Shown here: piece after piece, positions 6,734 to 12,560 of the stretch
How positions within the stretch are numbered: the stretch's first letter is position 1
Layout: every line of letters starts with the position of its first letter
DNA from: Flavobacteriales bacterium
Lineage (GTDB): Bacteria > Bacteroidota > Bacteroidia > Flavobacteriales > Flavobacteriaceae
Assembly: GCA_002747735.1 (NCBI GenBank)
Contig: PDQE01000046.1
Span: forward strand, 1-12,560
Direction of reading: 5' to 3'
Length of the DNA stretch: 12,560 bases
Program-made: the position numbers and the translations under genes
The notes under the pieces: model-generated
What the model was told of the DNA's origin: nothing
The model's input: the letters and a program-made list of their open reading frames with translations, nothing else
The model's database searches: none

Positions 6734-7279
6734 ATGAAAAAGTTAGTTGTTTTAATTGTACTTGTTGGTGCTGTGATAAGTTGTAAGAAAGAGACAAATT
6801 ACACATTGGCAAAAAATCAAGTTGGCATTGTTACTAATGGCACACAGATAAAAGAATTGGCAGATATTTTTAAAAATGATTCCTTGGTATCACACTTGGG
6901 TCAGGACAATTTTGCAGAATCTACCTATGACGAATATTTGGTATATGACCGTGACGGTAATCACCTTCTCACTTTTATCCCGAAACACGAACAGGACTCC
7001 AGCTCTACTATTGATAATGTGCAGGTTTTTGATAAACGTTATAAAACGGTTAAAGGACTGAGCATAAAGTCTAAATTTAAAGACATAAATGATAACTATA
7101 CCATAGATAAAGTACAATCCACTTTTTCTAATGCAGTTCTGTTTATAGATGAACTCAATGCCACCATTACCATAGACAAGGAAGAGTTAGGTTTTAATGA
7201 TTTTGGTACTCAAAAAATTTCTAAAGAGCAAATTCCCGATCTGGCTAAGATTAAGGGTTTTACGCTATGGTTTGATTAG
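6734..7279 (+). CDS. Putative lipoprotein of unknown function
   Basis: A 181-residue protein with a short lipoprotein signal: a KK start, a hydrophobic core and a lipobox VISC with Cys17 as the likely lipidated residue. It continues CKKETN, a charged start after the Cys that could favour export to the outer membrane or surface, but that rule varies between Bacteroidota. The mature part is rich in Asp, Asn, Lys and beta-prone segments and has no motif I recognise. It contains no further Cys. An A-rich Shine-Dalgarno-poor stretch precedes the ATG, as is common in the phylum. It lies 20 nt after the DUF853 gene with no terminator between, so co-transcription is likely; a functional link is not shown. 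Confidence 0.75.
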   Translation: MKKLVVLIVLVGAVISCKKETNYTLAKNQVGIVTNGTQIKELADIFKNDSLVSHLGQDNFAESTYDEYLVYDRDGNHLLTFIPKHEQDSSSTIDNVQVFDKRYKTVKGLSIKSKFKDINDNYTIDKVQSTFSNAVLFIDELNATITIDKEELGFNDFGTQKISKEQIPDLAKIKGFTLWFD

Positions 7280-7449
7280 TATAGATGTGATGTTTGAGAA
7301 ATAGGATTTGCTGATGTGTGGATAGGCAATAAGGTGGGTGCGGATTTCCTGTATTAAAACTTTGGAGGTTAAAAAATACGGAGTGCTAATTTTTTTAACT
7401 ATTTACAGCTAACTAATAACCCGGTAACAGAATAACCAGTTTTCAATAA
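7280..7449 (+). other. Intergenic region before the YkgJ-type gene
   Basis: This stretch between the lipoprotein stop and the open frame of the cysteine-cluster gene holds no ORF with protein-like features and no RNA gene. Weak promoter-like sequences occur, such as AAACTTTG near 7359 and TAATTTTT near 7388. Neither has a matched upstream element. Confidence 0.4.
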
Positions 7450-7584
7450 CGCAATAATCTAAAAATTATCAGCAAAAGAGCCACACCGGAAAATTTAAAG
7501 GACTTAGCCAGTGCAAAAAAAATTGAAGCCAAAAAATACTTTGCCAAGCTAAAAAAAAGGAAGCCCAGACATTTAGATACTTTA

Positions 7585-7971
7585 ATGCAGCAATTGCATG
7601 ATGATGAATTTGAAAAAATGGATTGTTTGAGTTGTGCCAATTGCTGTAAGACTACCAGTCCGATTTTTACCGCTAAAGACATTGGCCGTATAGCCAAGTT
7701 TTTAAAAATATCCGAGTATAATTTTATACAAAAATACCTTTATCGCGATAATGAGGGGTATATGGTATTGCAGGTAGCTCCATGTGCATTTTTAGACAAA
7801 ATTGACAATAAATGCCTTATCTATGATGTAAGGCCAAAAGCGTGTAGAGAATATCCGCATACTAACAGGAAAAAGTTTATACAATTAGCAAGCCTTACTC
7901 AGAAGAACATGCATATTTGCCCTGCAGTTTTCAATATAGTAGAAAGGTTAAAATCTACCCTGCCTTTTTAG
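7585..7971 (+). CDS. YkgJ-type cysteine cluster protein (start codon uncertain)
   Basis: A small protein (128 residues from the first ATG) of the YkgJ/UPF0153-type zinc- or iron-chelating family. The hallmark CLSCANCC (C14, C17, C20, C21) is followed by later cysteines at C67, C77, C87 and C112 and the typical DVRPKACREYPHT (81-93). The metal and function are not established. The annotated ATG at 7585 is probably not the true start. The same frame stays open back to 7450 and reads as a Lys-rich, family-like N-terminus (including AKKYFAKLKKRKPRHLDTLM), yet it contains no ATG, GTG or TTG. Options are a rare ATT start (for example 7465), a lost start codon with translation from 7585, or a sequencing error. 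The stop at 7969-7971 is 2 nt before the second palindromic element. Confidence 0.82.
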   Translation: MQQLHDDEFEKMDCLSCANCCKTTSPIFTAKDIGRIAKFLKISEYNFIQKYLYRDNEGYMVLQVAPCAFLDKIDNKCLIYDVRPKACREYPHTNRKKFIQLASLTQKNMHICPAVFNIVERLKSTLPF

Positions 7972-7973
7972 GA

Positions 7974-8141
7974 ATAATACCAGTTCTGCTTTAAAAACAC
8001 TAAAAACTCCTAAACTATGGACGATTTCTTCGTTGTCAAAAATTTTAAGTCCTCACAACCAAAAGTTTGATTCGGGTTAAAATTTTCTCTTGCCTTGAAC
8101 TCGCCTCATATTTTGGGTTATTCAAAGGCCTCTTTTAGGTA
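7974..8141. mobile_element. MITE-like palindromic element, copy 2 (diverged)
   Basis: The first 24 nt (7974-7997) are the exact reverse complement of 1222-1245, one end of copy 1. After that the two diverge, but landmarks keep their order: AAAATTTTAAG before the centre, CATATTTT and AAGG in the far arm, and a GGTA end at 8138-8141. Measured TACC to GGTA it is 164 bp, against 160 bp for copy 1. A central hairpin is present: AAAATTTTAA (8039-8048) with TTAAAATTTT (8077-8086), 28-nt loop. The far end is poorly conserved and its boundary is uncertain. It has no coding capacity. Both copies begin directly downstream of a gene's stop in the same gene-relative orientation. Confidence 0.55.
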
Positions 8142-8290
8142 AGTCAAACGTAATCTCTCATAGATAATAAAATTTTCTCGATGCCATTAAAATAGACAGA
8201 TTACGGTAGTTTTGTAAAAATAATCAGTACGGGATTAAACGGAATTGAAAAAGGTTATTAAATTACCTGTTCTTTGATAAAAGATTTAAC
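8142..8290. other. Intergenic region before tRNA-Val
   Basis: No gene is seen. It holds an 8-bp inverted repeat, CGTAATCT (8149-8156) with AGATTACG (8198-8205), separated by 41 nt, and a TAGTTTTG box (8207-8214) that fits TAnnTTTG but has no matched upstream element. Their role is unknown. Confidence 0.35.
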
Positions 8291-8298
8291 TAAATTTG
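8291..8298 (+). promoter_or_regulatory. Likely -7 box of the tRNA-Val promoter
   Basis: TAAATTTG matches TAnnTTTG exactly and ends 15 nt before the mature tRNA. A TTTG at 8273-8276 lies 14 nt upstream, a little close for the usual -33 element. Confidence 0.45.
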
Positions 8299-8313
8299 TA
8301 GTCTAAAAAGAAC

Positions 8314-8388
8314 GGAGTGTTAGCTCAGTTGGTTCAGAGCACCACCTTGACAGGGTGGGGGTCATTGGTTCGAATCCAATACACTTCA
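8314..8388 (+). tRNA. tRNA-Val (anticodon GAC)
   Basis: A 75-nt cloverleaf. The acceptor stem is GGAGTGT (8314-8320) with ACACTTC (8381-8387), including one G-U pair at the second position. The D stem is GCTC (8323-8326) with GAGC (8337-8340). The anticodon stem CCACC (8342-8346) pairs with GGTGG (8354-8358) around loop TTGACAG, so the anticodon is GAC at 8349-8351, reading GUC/GUU codons. The T stem ATTGG (8364-8368) pairs with CCAAT (8376-8380) around TTCGAAT. The discriminator is A8388. The next bases are CAA, so CCA is not encoded and must be added by the CCA enzyme. It stands alone, outside the rRNA operon. Confidence 0.96.
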
Positions 8389-8603
8389 CAATTTAAACTT
8401 CCTTTCAGTTTTAAAACTGCATTATTGTGGGCGGAATTTACTCTAAAATAAAGCCTGTTGTTTGATTATAATCATCCACCATGTTGTGGGATAAACTGAG
8501 CCAAAAAATTGTAACCATATCAAATGATTAGTTGTATCAATTTTAGAAATACTACTATCAATTTTTTATAAGTGGTTTATTTGATTACCTGTTTTTGTCT
8601 TAG
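8389..8603. other. Intergenic region between tRNA-Val and yaaA
   Basis: Mostly AT-rich non-coding sequence. A perfect 14-bp palindrome (CAGTTTTAAAACTG, 8406-8419) lies 18 nt after the tRNA and could help end or trim the tRNA transcript, but no T-run follows. No convincing gene is present. Confidence 0.4.
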
Positions 8604-8611
8604 TATTTTTA
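8580..8611 (+). promoter_or_regulatory. Bacteroidota-type promoter for yaaA
   Basis: TTTG (8580-8583), 20 nt, then TATTTTTA (8604-8611) fits the TTTG-N19-21-TAnnTTTG pattern with only the final base differing. The predicted start of transcription is about 8618, 13 nt before the ATG. No OxyR- or PerR-like operator was recognised near it. Confidence 0.5.
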
Positions 8612-8630
8612 TCCGAAATATTAAAAATAT

Positions 8631-9398
8631 ATGAAAGTAGTAATATCTCCTGCCAAAACATTGGATTATGAAAGCAAAGTGCCAACAAAAAAATATACTC
8701 AACCTATTTTTTTGGAAGAAGCGGAGAAAATAGCCGGTGTGTTAAAGAAAAAAAGCAAAAATCAGTTGAGGGAATTGTTGGGTGTTTCAGATAATTTAGC
8801 CCAACTCAATTACCAGCGAAATCAACAATGGTCGCTGCCGTTTACTCCGGATAATGCCCGGCAAGCCATCTATGCATTTAACGGAGACGTGTATAGGGGG
8901 ATAGCTATTCAATCCCTTCCGTTGAAAAAACTGGACAAATTGCAAGATACTTTACGCATTATTTCCGGCCAGTACGGTTTGTTAAAACCACTGGATTTAA
9001 TGCAACCCTACAGATTAGAAATGGGTACTGCATTAAAAATAGGCCGAAATGAAAATTTATATAAGTTTTGGGATAAAAAGATTACCGAAGCCCTAAATGA
9101 AGAGTTGAAGGAAAGAGAGCCATTGATTAACCTGGCCAGCAATGAGTATTTTAAAGCCATTAAAACAAAGGTGTTACATTCAGAAATTATAACACCAATG
9201 TTTAAAGAATATAAAAACGGAACATATAAAACCATTGCTATTTTTGCGAAATATGCTCGCGGGCTGATGGTACGGTATATCATTAATAACAATATTACTT
9301 CCGTAGAAGGCCTTAAAGGTTTTGATTTGGAAAATTATGGTTATGATGACAATTTGTCTTCTGAAAAAGAACTGGTGTTTACACGAAATAATCAATAA
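8631..9398 (+). CDS. yaaA: Peroxide stress protein YaaA (UPF0246/DUF328)
   Basis: A 255-residue member of the YaaA family, the usual length. Family motifs appear in order: SPAKTLD at 6-12, FNGDVYRG at about 83-90, RIISGQYGLLKPLDLMQPYR at about 108-127, LEMGT just after, NLASNEYF at about 166-173 and a YARGLMVRYI segment near 208-217. In E. coli YaaA is induced by hydrogen peroxide through OxyR, lowers intracellular free iron and protects DNA and proteins. It binds DNA in vitro. The same role here is inferred by homology. It is a single-gene unit with its own promoter-like sequence. The short convergent gap to the GHL10 gene (69 nt) has no clear terminator hairpin. Confidence 0.94.
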   Translation: MKVVISPAKTLDYESKVPTKKYTQPIFLEEAEKIAGVLKKKSKNQLRELLGVSDNLAQLNYQRNQQWSLPFTPDNARQAIYAFNGDVYRGIAIQSLPLKKLDKLQDTLRIISGQYGLLKPLDLMQPYRLEMGTALKIGRNENLYKFWDKKITEALNEELKEREPLINLASNEYFKAIKTKVLHSEIITPMFKEYKNGTYKTIAIFAKYARGLMVRYIINNNITSVEGLKGFDLENYGYDDNLSSEKELVFTRNNQ

Positions 9399-9467
9399 TA
9401 GCCTTAGGATAAGTTTTTTATAAAAAAATGGCAAAAAAACCTGAGGAATTTGCTATAAGAGGAAATA

Positions 9468-11003
9468 TCAATACACAAAAACATTTGCTTCTCCTACATT
9501 ATTATTTCTGCTTACCGGAACTACCACAAAACTACTTCTTCTCCTAAAGGTTTTTTTATGAATGTCTAAAGAGTTTTTTCCCGTTAAAGCTATAATATTG
9601 GAACTGTTGTCTATATTAATAGATTCATCTTTGTTAAATTGATAGACCAAAAATCTGACGGCCTCATTGGATGTGTTTTCGGGTATAGTTTGCCACGAAA
9701 GCCTGAATATTTTACCTTTTTTACGTTTTAGTTTTAAATGTGTTACCTGTTGAGGTCTAAAAAACGCATTTTTATCAACGGAGGGTGGTAATGCGGGTGT
9801 GGAATAATATTTTTCCTTTAAGATATTATTTATATTAAAGCGGTTTTCCTTAAAACTTTTGGCACTAAAAAAAACACACCCATTCACATTTTTAAATTTT
9901 TTATTAAAATTCAATTGCTTTTCTGTTTCTGTTGGTTTTTGGCTATTCCATGCTTTGGTTTCTGCCTGAGCTTGCCTGTACATAGCTTGGCCTATGTACA
10001 AATTGGTGTTAAAATTATTCTTAGACCACCAGTTTACAATTTCATGATAATCTGCCAAATCAAACCCGATGTGCCAATAGGCTTGTGGCACAATATAATC
10101 TAGCCAGCCTTGTTGTAACCAATAACGGACATCGGCATATAAATGGTCGTAATTGGTCTGCCCGGCTTGCGTTTCGGAACCTTTTGGGTCATCTGCCTTA
10201 TTTCGCCATACACCAAATGGGCTGATGCCAAATTGTACCCATGGCTTTATGGATTTTATGGTGGTTCGCAATTCCAGAATGATTTTATTAACGTTATCCC
10301 TACGCCAGTCTTCCAATCGATTTGGATAAAAATTACCACCATGTTTTTTAAAAGTTTCGCCGTCCGGAAATTCTATGTCATTTATTTTATAAGGATAAAA
10401 ATAATCATCAAAATGAATGGCATCTATATCGTATTCTTGTACCAGATTGGCAACCACTTTGGTGGTATATTTTCGTACTTCCGGCACACCGGGATTAAAA
10501 TAAATGTGTTCGCCATAGTTTAAAAACCACTTTGGTTTAGCAGGTATTAACGGTTGTTTTTTAGTAGTGGTATTTTTATAATTGACCATAGCCCGATAAG
10601 GATTTAACCAAGCGTGAAATTCCATGCCCCGGTTGTGAGCCTCTTTTATGGCAAAGGCCAGTGGGTCATAGTAAGGTTTTGGTTTGTTGTTTAAACTATC
10701 TGTTAACCAAGCTGACCACGGTTCGTATTTTGAATTATAAAAAGCATCAGCGGCAGGACGTACCTGAAAGATTACAGCATTAAAATTTAGTGATTTAAAA
10801 AAATCAAGTAATTCAATTAACTCTTTTTTCTGCTCATCTGTACTTAAACCTTTTTTACTTGGCCAGTCTATATTATTTACTGTAGCTATCCATACACCCC
10901 TGAATTCTCTTTTTATGGTTTGCCCTGATATTGAACTACACCAAACCATTGAAAATATTAAAAGAAGAATTATGGCTCTATTTTTTAAACTGTTAATCAT
11001 CAT
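9468..11003 (-). CDS. Secreted GHL10-family glycoside hydrolase-like protein (DUF187)
   Basis: A 511-residue exported protein. The signal peptide covers about residues 1-28 with hydrophobic core IILLLIFSMV. Cys22 is preceded by Trp, so it is not a good lipobox and an ordinary signal peptidase I cut before QTIKREF is more likely. The catalytic-type domain (about 33-400) has the family opening EFRGVWIATVNNIDWP (33-48), IHFDDYFYP (196-204), with an Asp pair that is a catalytic candidate, GISPFGVWRN (259-268) and YIVPQAYW (303-310). The last ~95 residues look like a fibronectin III-like beta domain. The family includes E. coli DigH (YddW), which cuts peptidoglycan strands lacking stem peptides, and B. 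subtilis YngK. A role in wall or polysaccharide turnover is therefore inferred. The gene starts 28 nt after the sdaA stop. Confidence 0.87.
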   Translation of the reverse strand: MMINSLKNRAIILLLIFSMVWCSSISGQTIKREFRGVWIATVNNIDWPSKKGLSTDEQKKELIELLDFFKSLNFNAVIFQVRPAADAFYNSKYEPWSAWLTDSLNNKPKPYYDPLAFAIKEAHNRGMEFHAWLNPYRAMVNYKNTTTKKQPLIPAKPKWFLNYGEHIYFNPGVPEVRKYTTKVVANLVQEYDIDAIHFDDYFYPYKINDIEFPDGETFKKHGGNFYPNRLEDWRRDNVNKIILELRTTIKSIKPWVQFGISPFGVWRNKADDPKGSETQAGQTNYDHLYADVRYWLQQGWLDYIVPQAYWHIGFDLADYHEIVNWWSKNNFNTNLYIGQAMYRQAQAETKAWNSQKPTETEKQLNFNKKFKNVNGCVFFSAKSFKENRFNINNILKEKYYSTPALPPSVDKNAFFRPQQVTHLKLKRKKGKIFRLSWQTIPENTSNEAVRFLVYQFNKDESINIDNSSNIIALTGKNSLDIHKKTFRRRSSFVVVPVSRNNNVGEANVFVY

Positions 11004-11031
11004 AATGAGGTGCTACTAATATTTTGGTTTT

Positions 11032-12456
11032 TTAACAATCCGATAATGCCACATTAACTGCTAAACCTCCCGTAGAAGTTTCTTTATAGTTGCTGTGCAT
11101 ATCTTTGGCGGTTTCCCACATCGTATTTACCACTTTGTCTAAGGGTACTTTTGCATTTTTAGGATTAGTGTCCAAGGCCAGTTCAGCAGCGTTAATTGCT
11201 TTTAAAGCTCCCATGGAGTTTCGTTCTATACAAGGCACTTGGACCAATCCGGCGATGGGGTCGCAAGTTAATCCCAGATGATGTTCCATAGCTATTTCTG
11301 CGGCTATTAGAACCTGTTCCGGAGTGCCACCCAGAACTTCTGTAAGTGCAGCTGCTGCCATGGCTGAAGATACGCCAATTTCTGCTTGGCAACCTCCCAT
11401 GGCCGCAGATATGGTAGCCCCTTTTTTAAAGATGCTGCCTATTTCTCCGGCCACCAATAAAAATTTTTTGATGTGTTCAAAATCGGCTTTGTGGTTTTCT
11501 ATAACCATATAATACATCAGTACAGCAGGGATAACACCCGCACTGCCATTGGTAGGTGCCGTTACTACACGCCCCAGTGAAGCATTGACCTCATTAACAC
11601 CCAGAGCAAAACAGCTTACCCATTTTAGTATTTGCCTGAATTTTACTTCGGTTTTTCTGATAGCCGATAGCCATTCTTGCGGATTGTTATAGGATGCTTT
11701 ACCGATTAAATTTTTGTGTATATCAAATGCTCGCCGCCGCACATTTAAACCTCCGGGGAGATTACCTTCGGTATGACATCCTGCATAAATACATTCTAAC
11801 ATGGTGTTCCAGATACGATTCAGTCCATAATCAATTGCCTCTGGGGTTCTTATAGATTTTTCGTTCTCTAAAACTACCTTGGAAACAGGTAAGTTTAAAT
11901 CCTTGCAATATGCCAGAAGTTCCGTTCCTAAACGAATGGGATACGGAAAGACATTTTTAAAGATGTTCTTATTTTTTTTTGAAACTTTGCGTTCTTCTTT
12001 TACCACAAAGCCACCGCCAATGGAATACATGGTAGAACGGTTCTTCTTTTCGTTTATAATGGCTGTAAAAGTCATGGCATTGGCATGAAAAGGAAGGAAT
12101 TTTTTATTAAAAACAATGTCGGTATTCGGATTAAAATTCAGGTTTTGTTCATTATTAAAATTAAGTTGATGGGTAATATTGATATTGCTAATAATTTTAT
12201 GCATTTCTTTTTCCGAAATGGTTTCGGGGTCTGCACCACTTAGCCCTAACAGCAGAGCAAGGTCTGTGGCATGCCCTTTTCCGGTTAGGGATAGAGAGCC
12301 GTATAAATCCACTTTTATTTTTTGGACTTTGTTAAATTTCTTTGCTGTTTTTAATTCCTTTATCCACCTTTCCGCAGCCCTCCAAGGGCCTAAAGTGTGG
12401 GAACTTGAAGGGCCTACACCTATTTTTAACATATCAAAAACAGAGATACATTCCAT
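11032..12456 (-). CDS. sdaA: L-serine dehydratase, single-chain [4Fe-4S] type
   Basis: A 474-residue enzyme that deaminates L-serine to pyruvate and ammonia using a [4Fe-4S] cluster, not PLP. The beta domain at the N-terminus has [16 protein letters not shown] (13-28). The alpha domain carries [14 protein letters not shown] (300-313), [16 protein letters not shown] (354-369) and [20 protein letters not shown] (392-411). Cluster ligand candidates are Cys356, Cys398 and Cys409. Their 42- and 11-residue spacing matches that of the Legionella enzyme as I recall it. The protein ends in SDC; a C-terminal Cys474 is the 'tail in mouth' residue known to bind the cluster and block the empty active site. 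Both domains in one chain makes it the E. coli SdaA/SdaB type. It probably shares an mRNA with the downstream GHL10 gene. Confidence 0.95.
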   Translation of the reverse strand: MECISVFDMLKIGVGPSSSHTLGPWRAAERWIKELKTAKKFNKVQKIKVDLYGSLSLTGKGHATDLALLLGLSGADPETISEKEMHKIISNINITHQLNFNNEQNLNFNPNTDIVFNKKFLPFHANAMTFTAIINEKKNRSTMYSIGGGFVVKEERKVSKKNKNIFKNVFPYPIRLGTELLAYCKDLNLPVSKVVLENEKSIRTPEAIDYGLNRIWNTMLECIYAGCHTEGNLPGGLNVRRRAFDIHKNLIGKASYNNPQEWLSAIRKTEVKFRQILKWVSCFALGVNEVNASLGRVVTAPTNGSAGVIPAVLMYYMVIENHKADFEHIKKFLLVAGEIGSIFKKGATISAAMGGCQAEIGVSSAMAAAALTEVLGGTPEQVLIAAEIAMEHHLGLTCDPIAGLVQVPCIERNSMGALKAINAAELALDTNPKNAKVPLDKVVNTMWETAKDMHSNYKETSTGGLAVNVALSDC

Positions 12457-12473
12457 ATAGCTATTTTAGAAGG

Positions 12474-12481
12474 TAAACTTA
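12474..12481 (-). promoter_or_regulatory. Possible -7 box for sdaA
   Basis: TAAGTTTA on the minus strand matches TAnnTTTG except for the final base and ends 17 nt before the ATG. No upstream element at the proper spacing was found, so this is weak. Confidence 0.25.
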
Positions 12482-12519
12482 CACAATAACTTTAAGGTGT
12501 GAAAATGAATTAAAGAAGT

Positions 12520-12560
12520 TTAAGCTGCCTTAGGTTTTTGTGCCAACGGAACGATTTTTT
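12520..12560 (-). CDS. Possible 3' end of an upstream gene (partial)
   Basis: Reading the minus strand from the window edge gives KIVPLAQKPKAA and a TAA stop at 12520-12522, 63 nt before the sdaA start. A Lys-, Pro- and Ala-rich ending is typical of a real C-terminus, and a gene is expected here. With only about a dozen codons, the product cannot be named and the frame could be chance. Confidence 0.3.
   Translation of the reverse strand, partial: KIVPLAQKPKAA

Noticed and set aside
515..7420. The 13-mer GCTAACTAATAAC occurs both before 5S and near 7407
   Set aside because: One 13-base match between two AT-rich places in 12.5 kb is about what chance gives, and the flanks differ.
8314..8388. 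tRNA-Val considered as an integration site for a genomic island
   Set aside because: No repeat of the tRNA 3' end and no integrase gene was seen in the window.
8438..8518. Minus-strand 26-codon ORF (MVTIFWLSLSHNMVDDYNQTTGFILE)
   Set aside because: It is very short, has no family resemblance I can name and no supporting upstream signals. It may be a gene remnant, but that cannot be supported.
9399..9467. Possible terminator between yaaA and the GHL10 gene
   Set aside because: Only TTTTTTATAAAAAA and a loose CTTAGG/CCTGAG pairing are present; there is no stable stem followed by a T-run.
10143..10523. 126-codon + strand ORF opposite the GHL10 gene
   Set aside because: It is a shadow of the minus-strand gene, with no motif, no promoter and composition explained by the opposite frame.

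Overview
The window looks like a low-GC chromosome of a Bacteroidota member, most likely class Flavobacteriia. Three things point there: a PorQ-type gene of the type IX secretion system (known only from Bacteroidota), promoter-like boxes of the TAnnTTTG type instead of TATAAT, and 5S and tRNA sequences of the usual flavobacterial form. Most of the window is ordinary chromosomal housekeeping sequence. I found no CRISPR array, prophage, toxin-antitoxin pair or recognisable defence system.

Layout. Positions 1-645 are the end of an rRNA operon on the + strand: the 3' end of 23S, a roughly 197-nt spacer with three hairpins and no tRNA, then 5S. Positions 646-1282 are mobile-element debris: the C-terminal part of an IS630-family transposase gene (minus strand, frameshifted, catalytic residues lost) cut at its 5' side by a 168-bp MITE-like palindromic element. 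A stand-alone ketoacyl-ACP synthase III paralogue follows (minus, 1283-2344). Next is a + strand pair, porQ and cmk, whose stop and start overlap (ATGA). The queE gene converges on cmk from the minus strand with overlapping stop codons. A + strand unit of a HerA-like DUF853 ATPase and a small lipoprotein comes next, then a YkgJ-type cysteine-cluster gene whose start codon is unclear. A second, diverged copy of the MITE-like element begins 2 nt after that gene's stop. A tRNA-Val(GAC) and yaaA follow. The window ends with a minus-strand pair: a single-chain iron-sulfur L-serine dehydratase and a secreted GHL10-family glycosidase-like protein 28 nt downstream of it.

How the genes relate. There is no single pathway. 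Roles include ribosome production, fatty-acid-type condensation, protein secretion (PorQ), CMP/dCMP phosphorylation (Cmk), queuosine precursor synthesis (QueE), peroxide stress (YaaA), serine catabolism (SdaA) and envelope glycan metabolism (GHL10). The likely transcription units are porQ-cmk, DUF853-lipoprotein and sdaA-GHL10.

The most interesting content is non-coding: two copies of a roughly 160-bp palindromic element about 6.7 kb apart. They share 24 identical terminal bases, and each lies directly after a gene's stop codon in the same gene-relative orientation. Second is the YkgJ gene, whose coding-like frame extends about 40 codons upstream of its first ATG without any ATG, GTG or TTG. 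Function calls rest on motif recognition only; no database search was possible.
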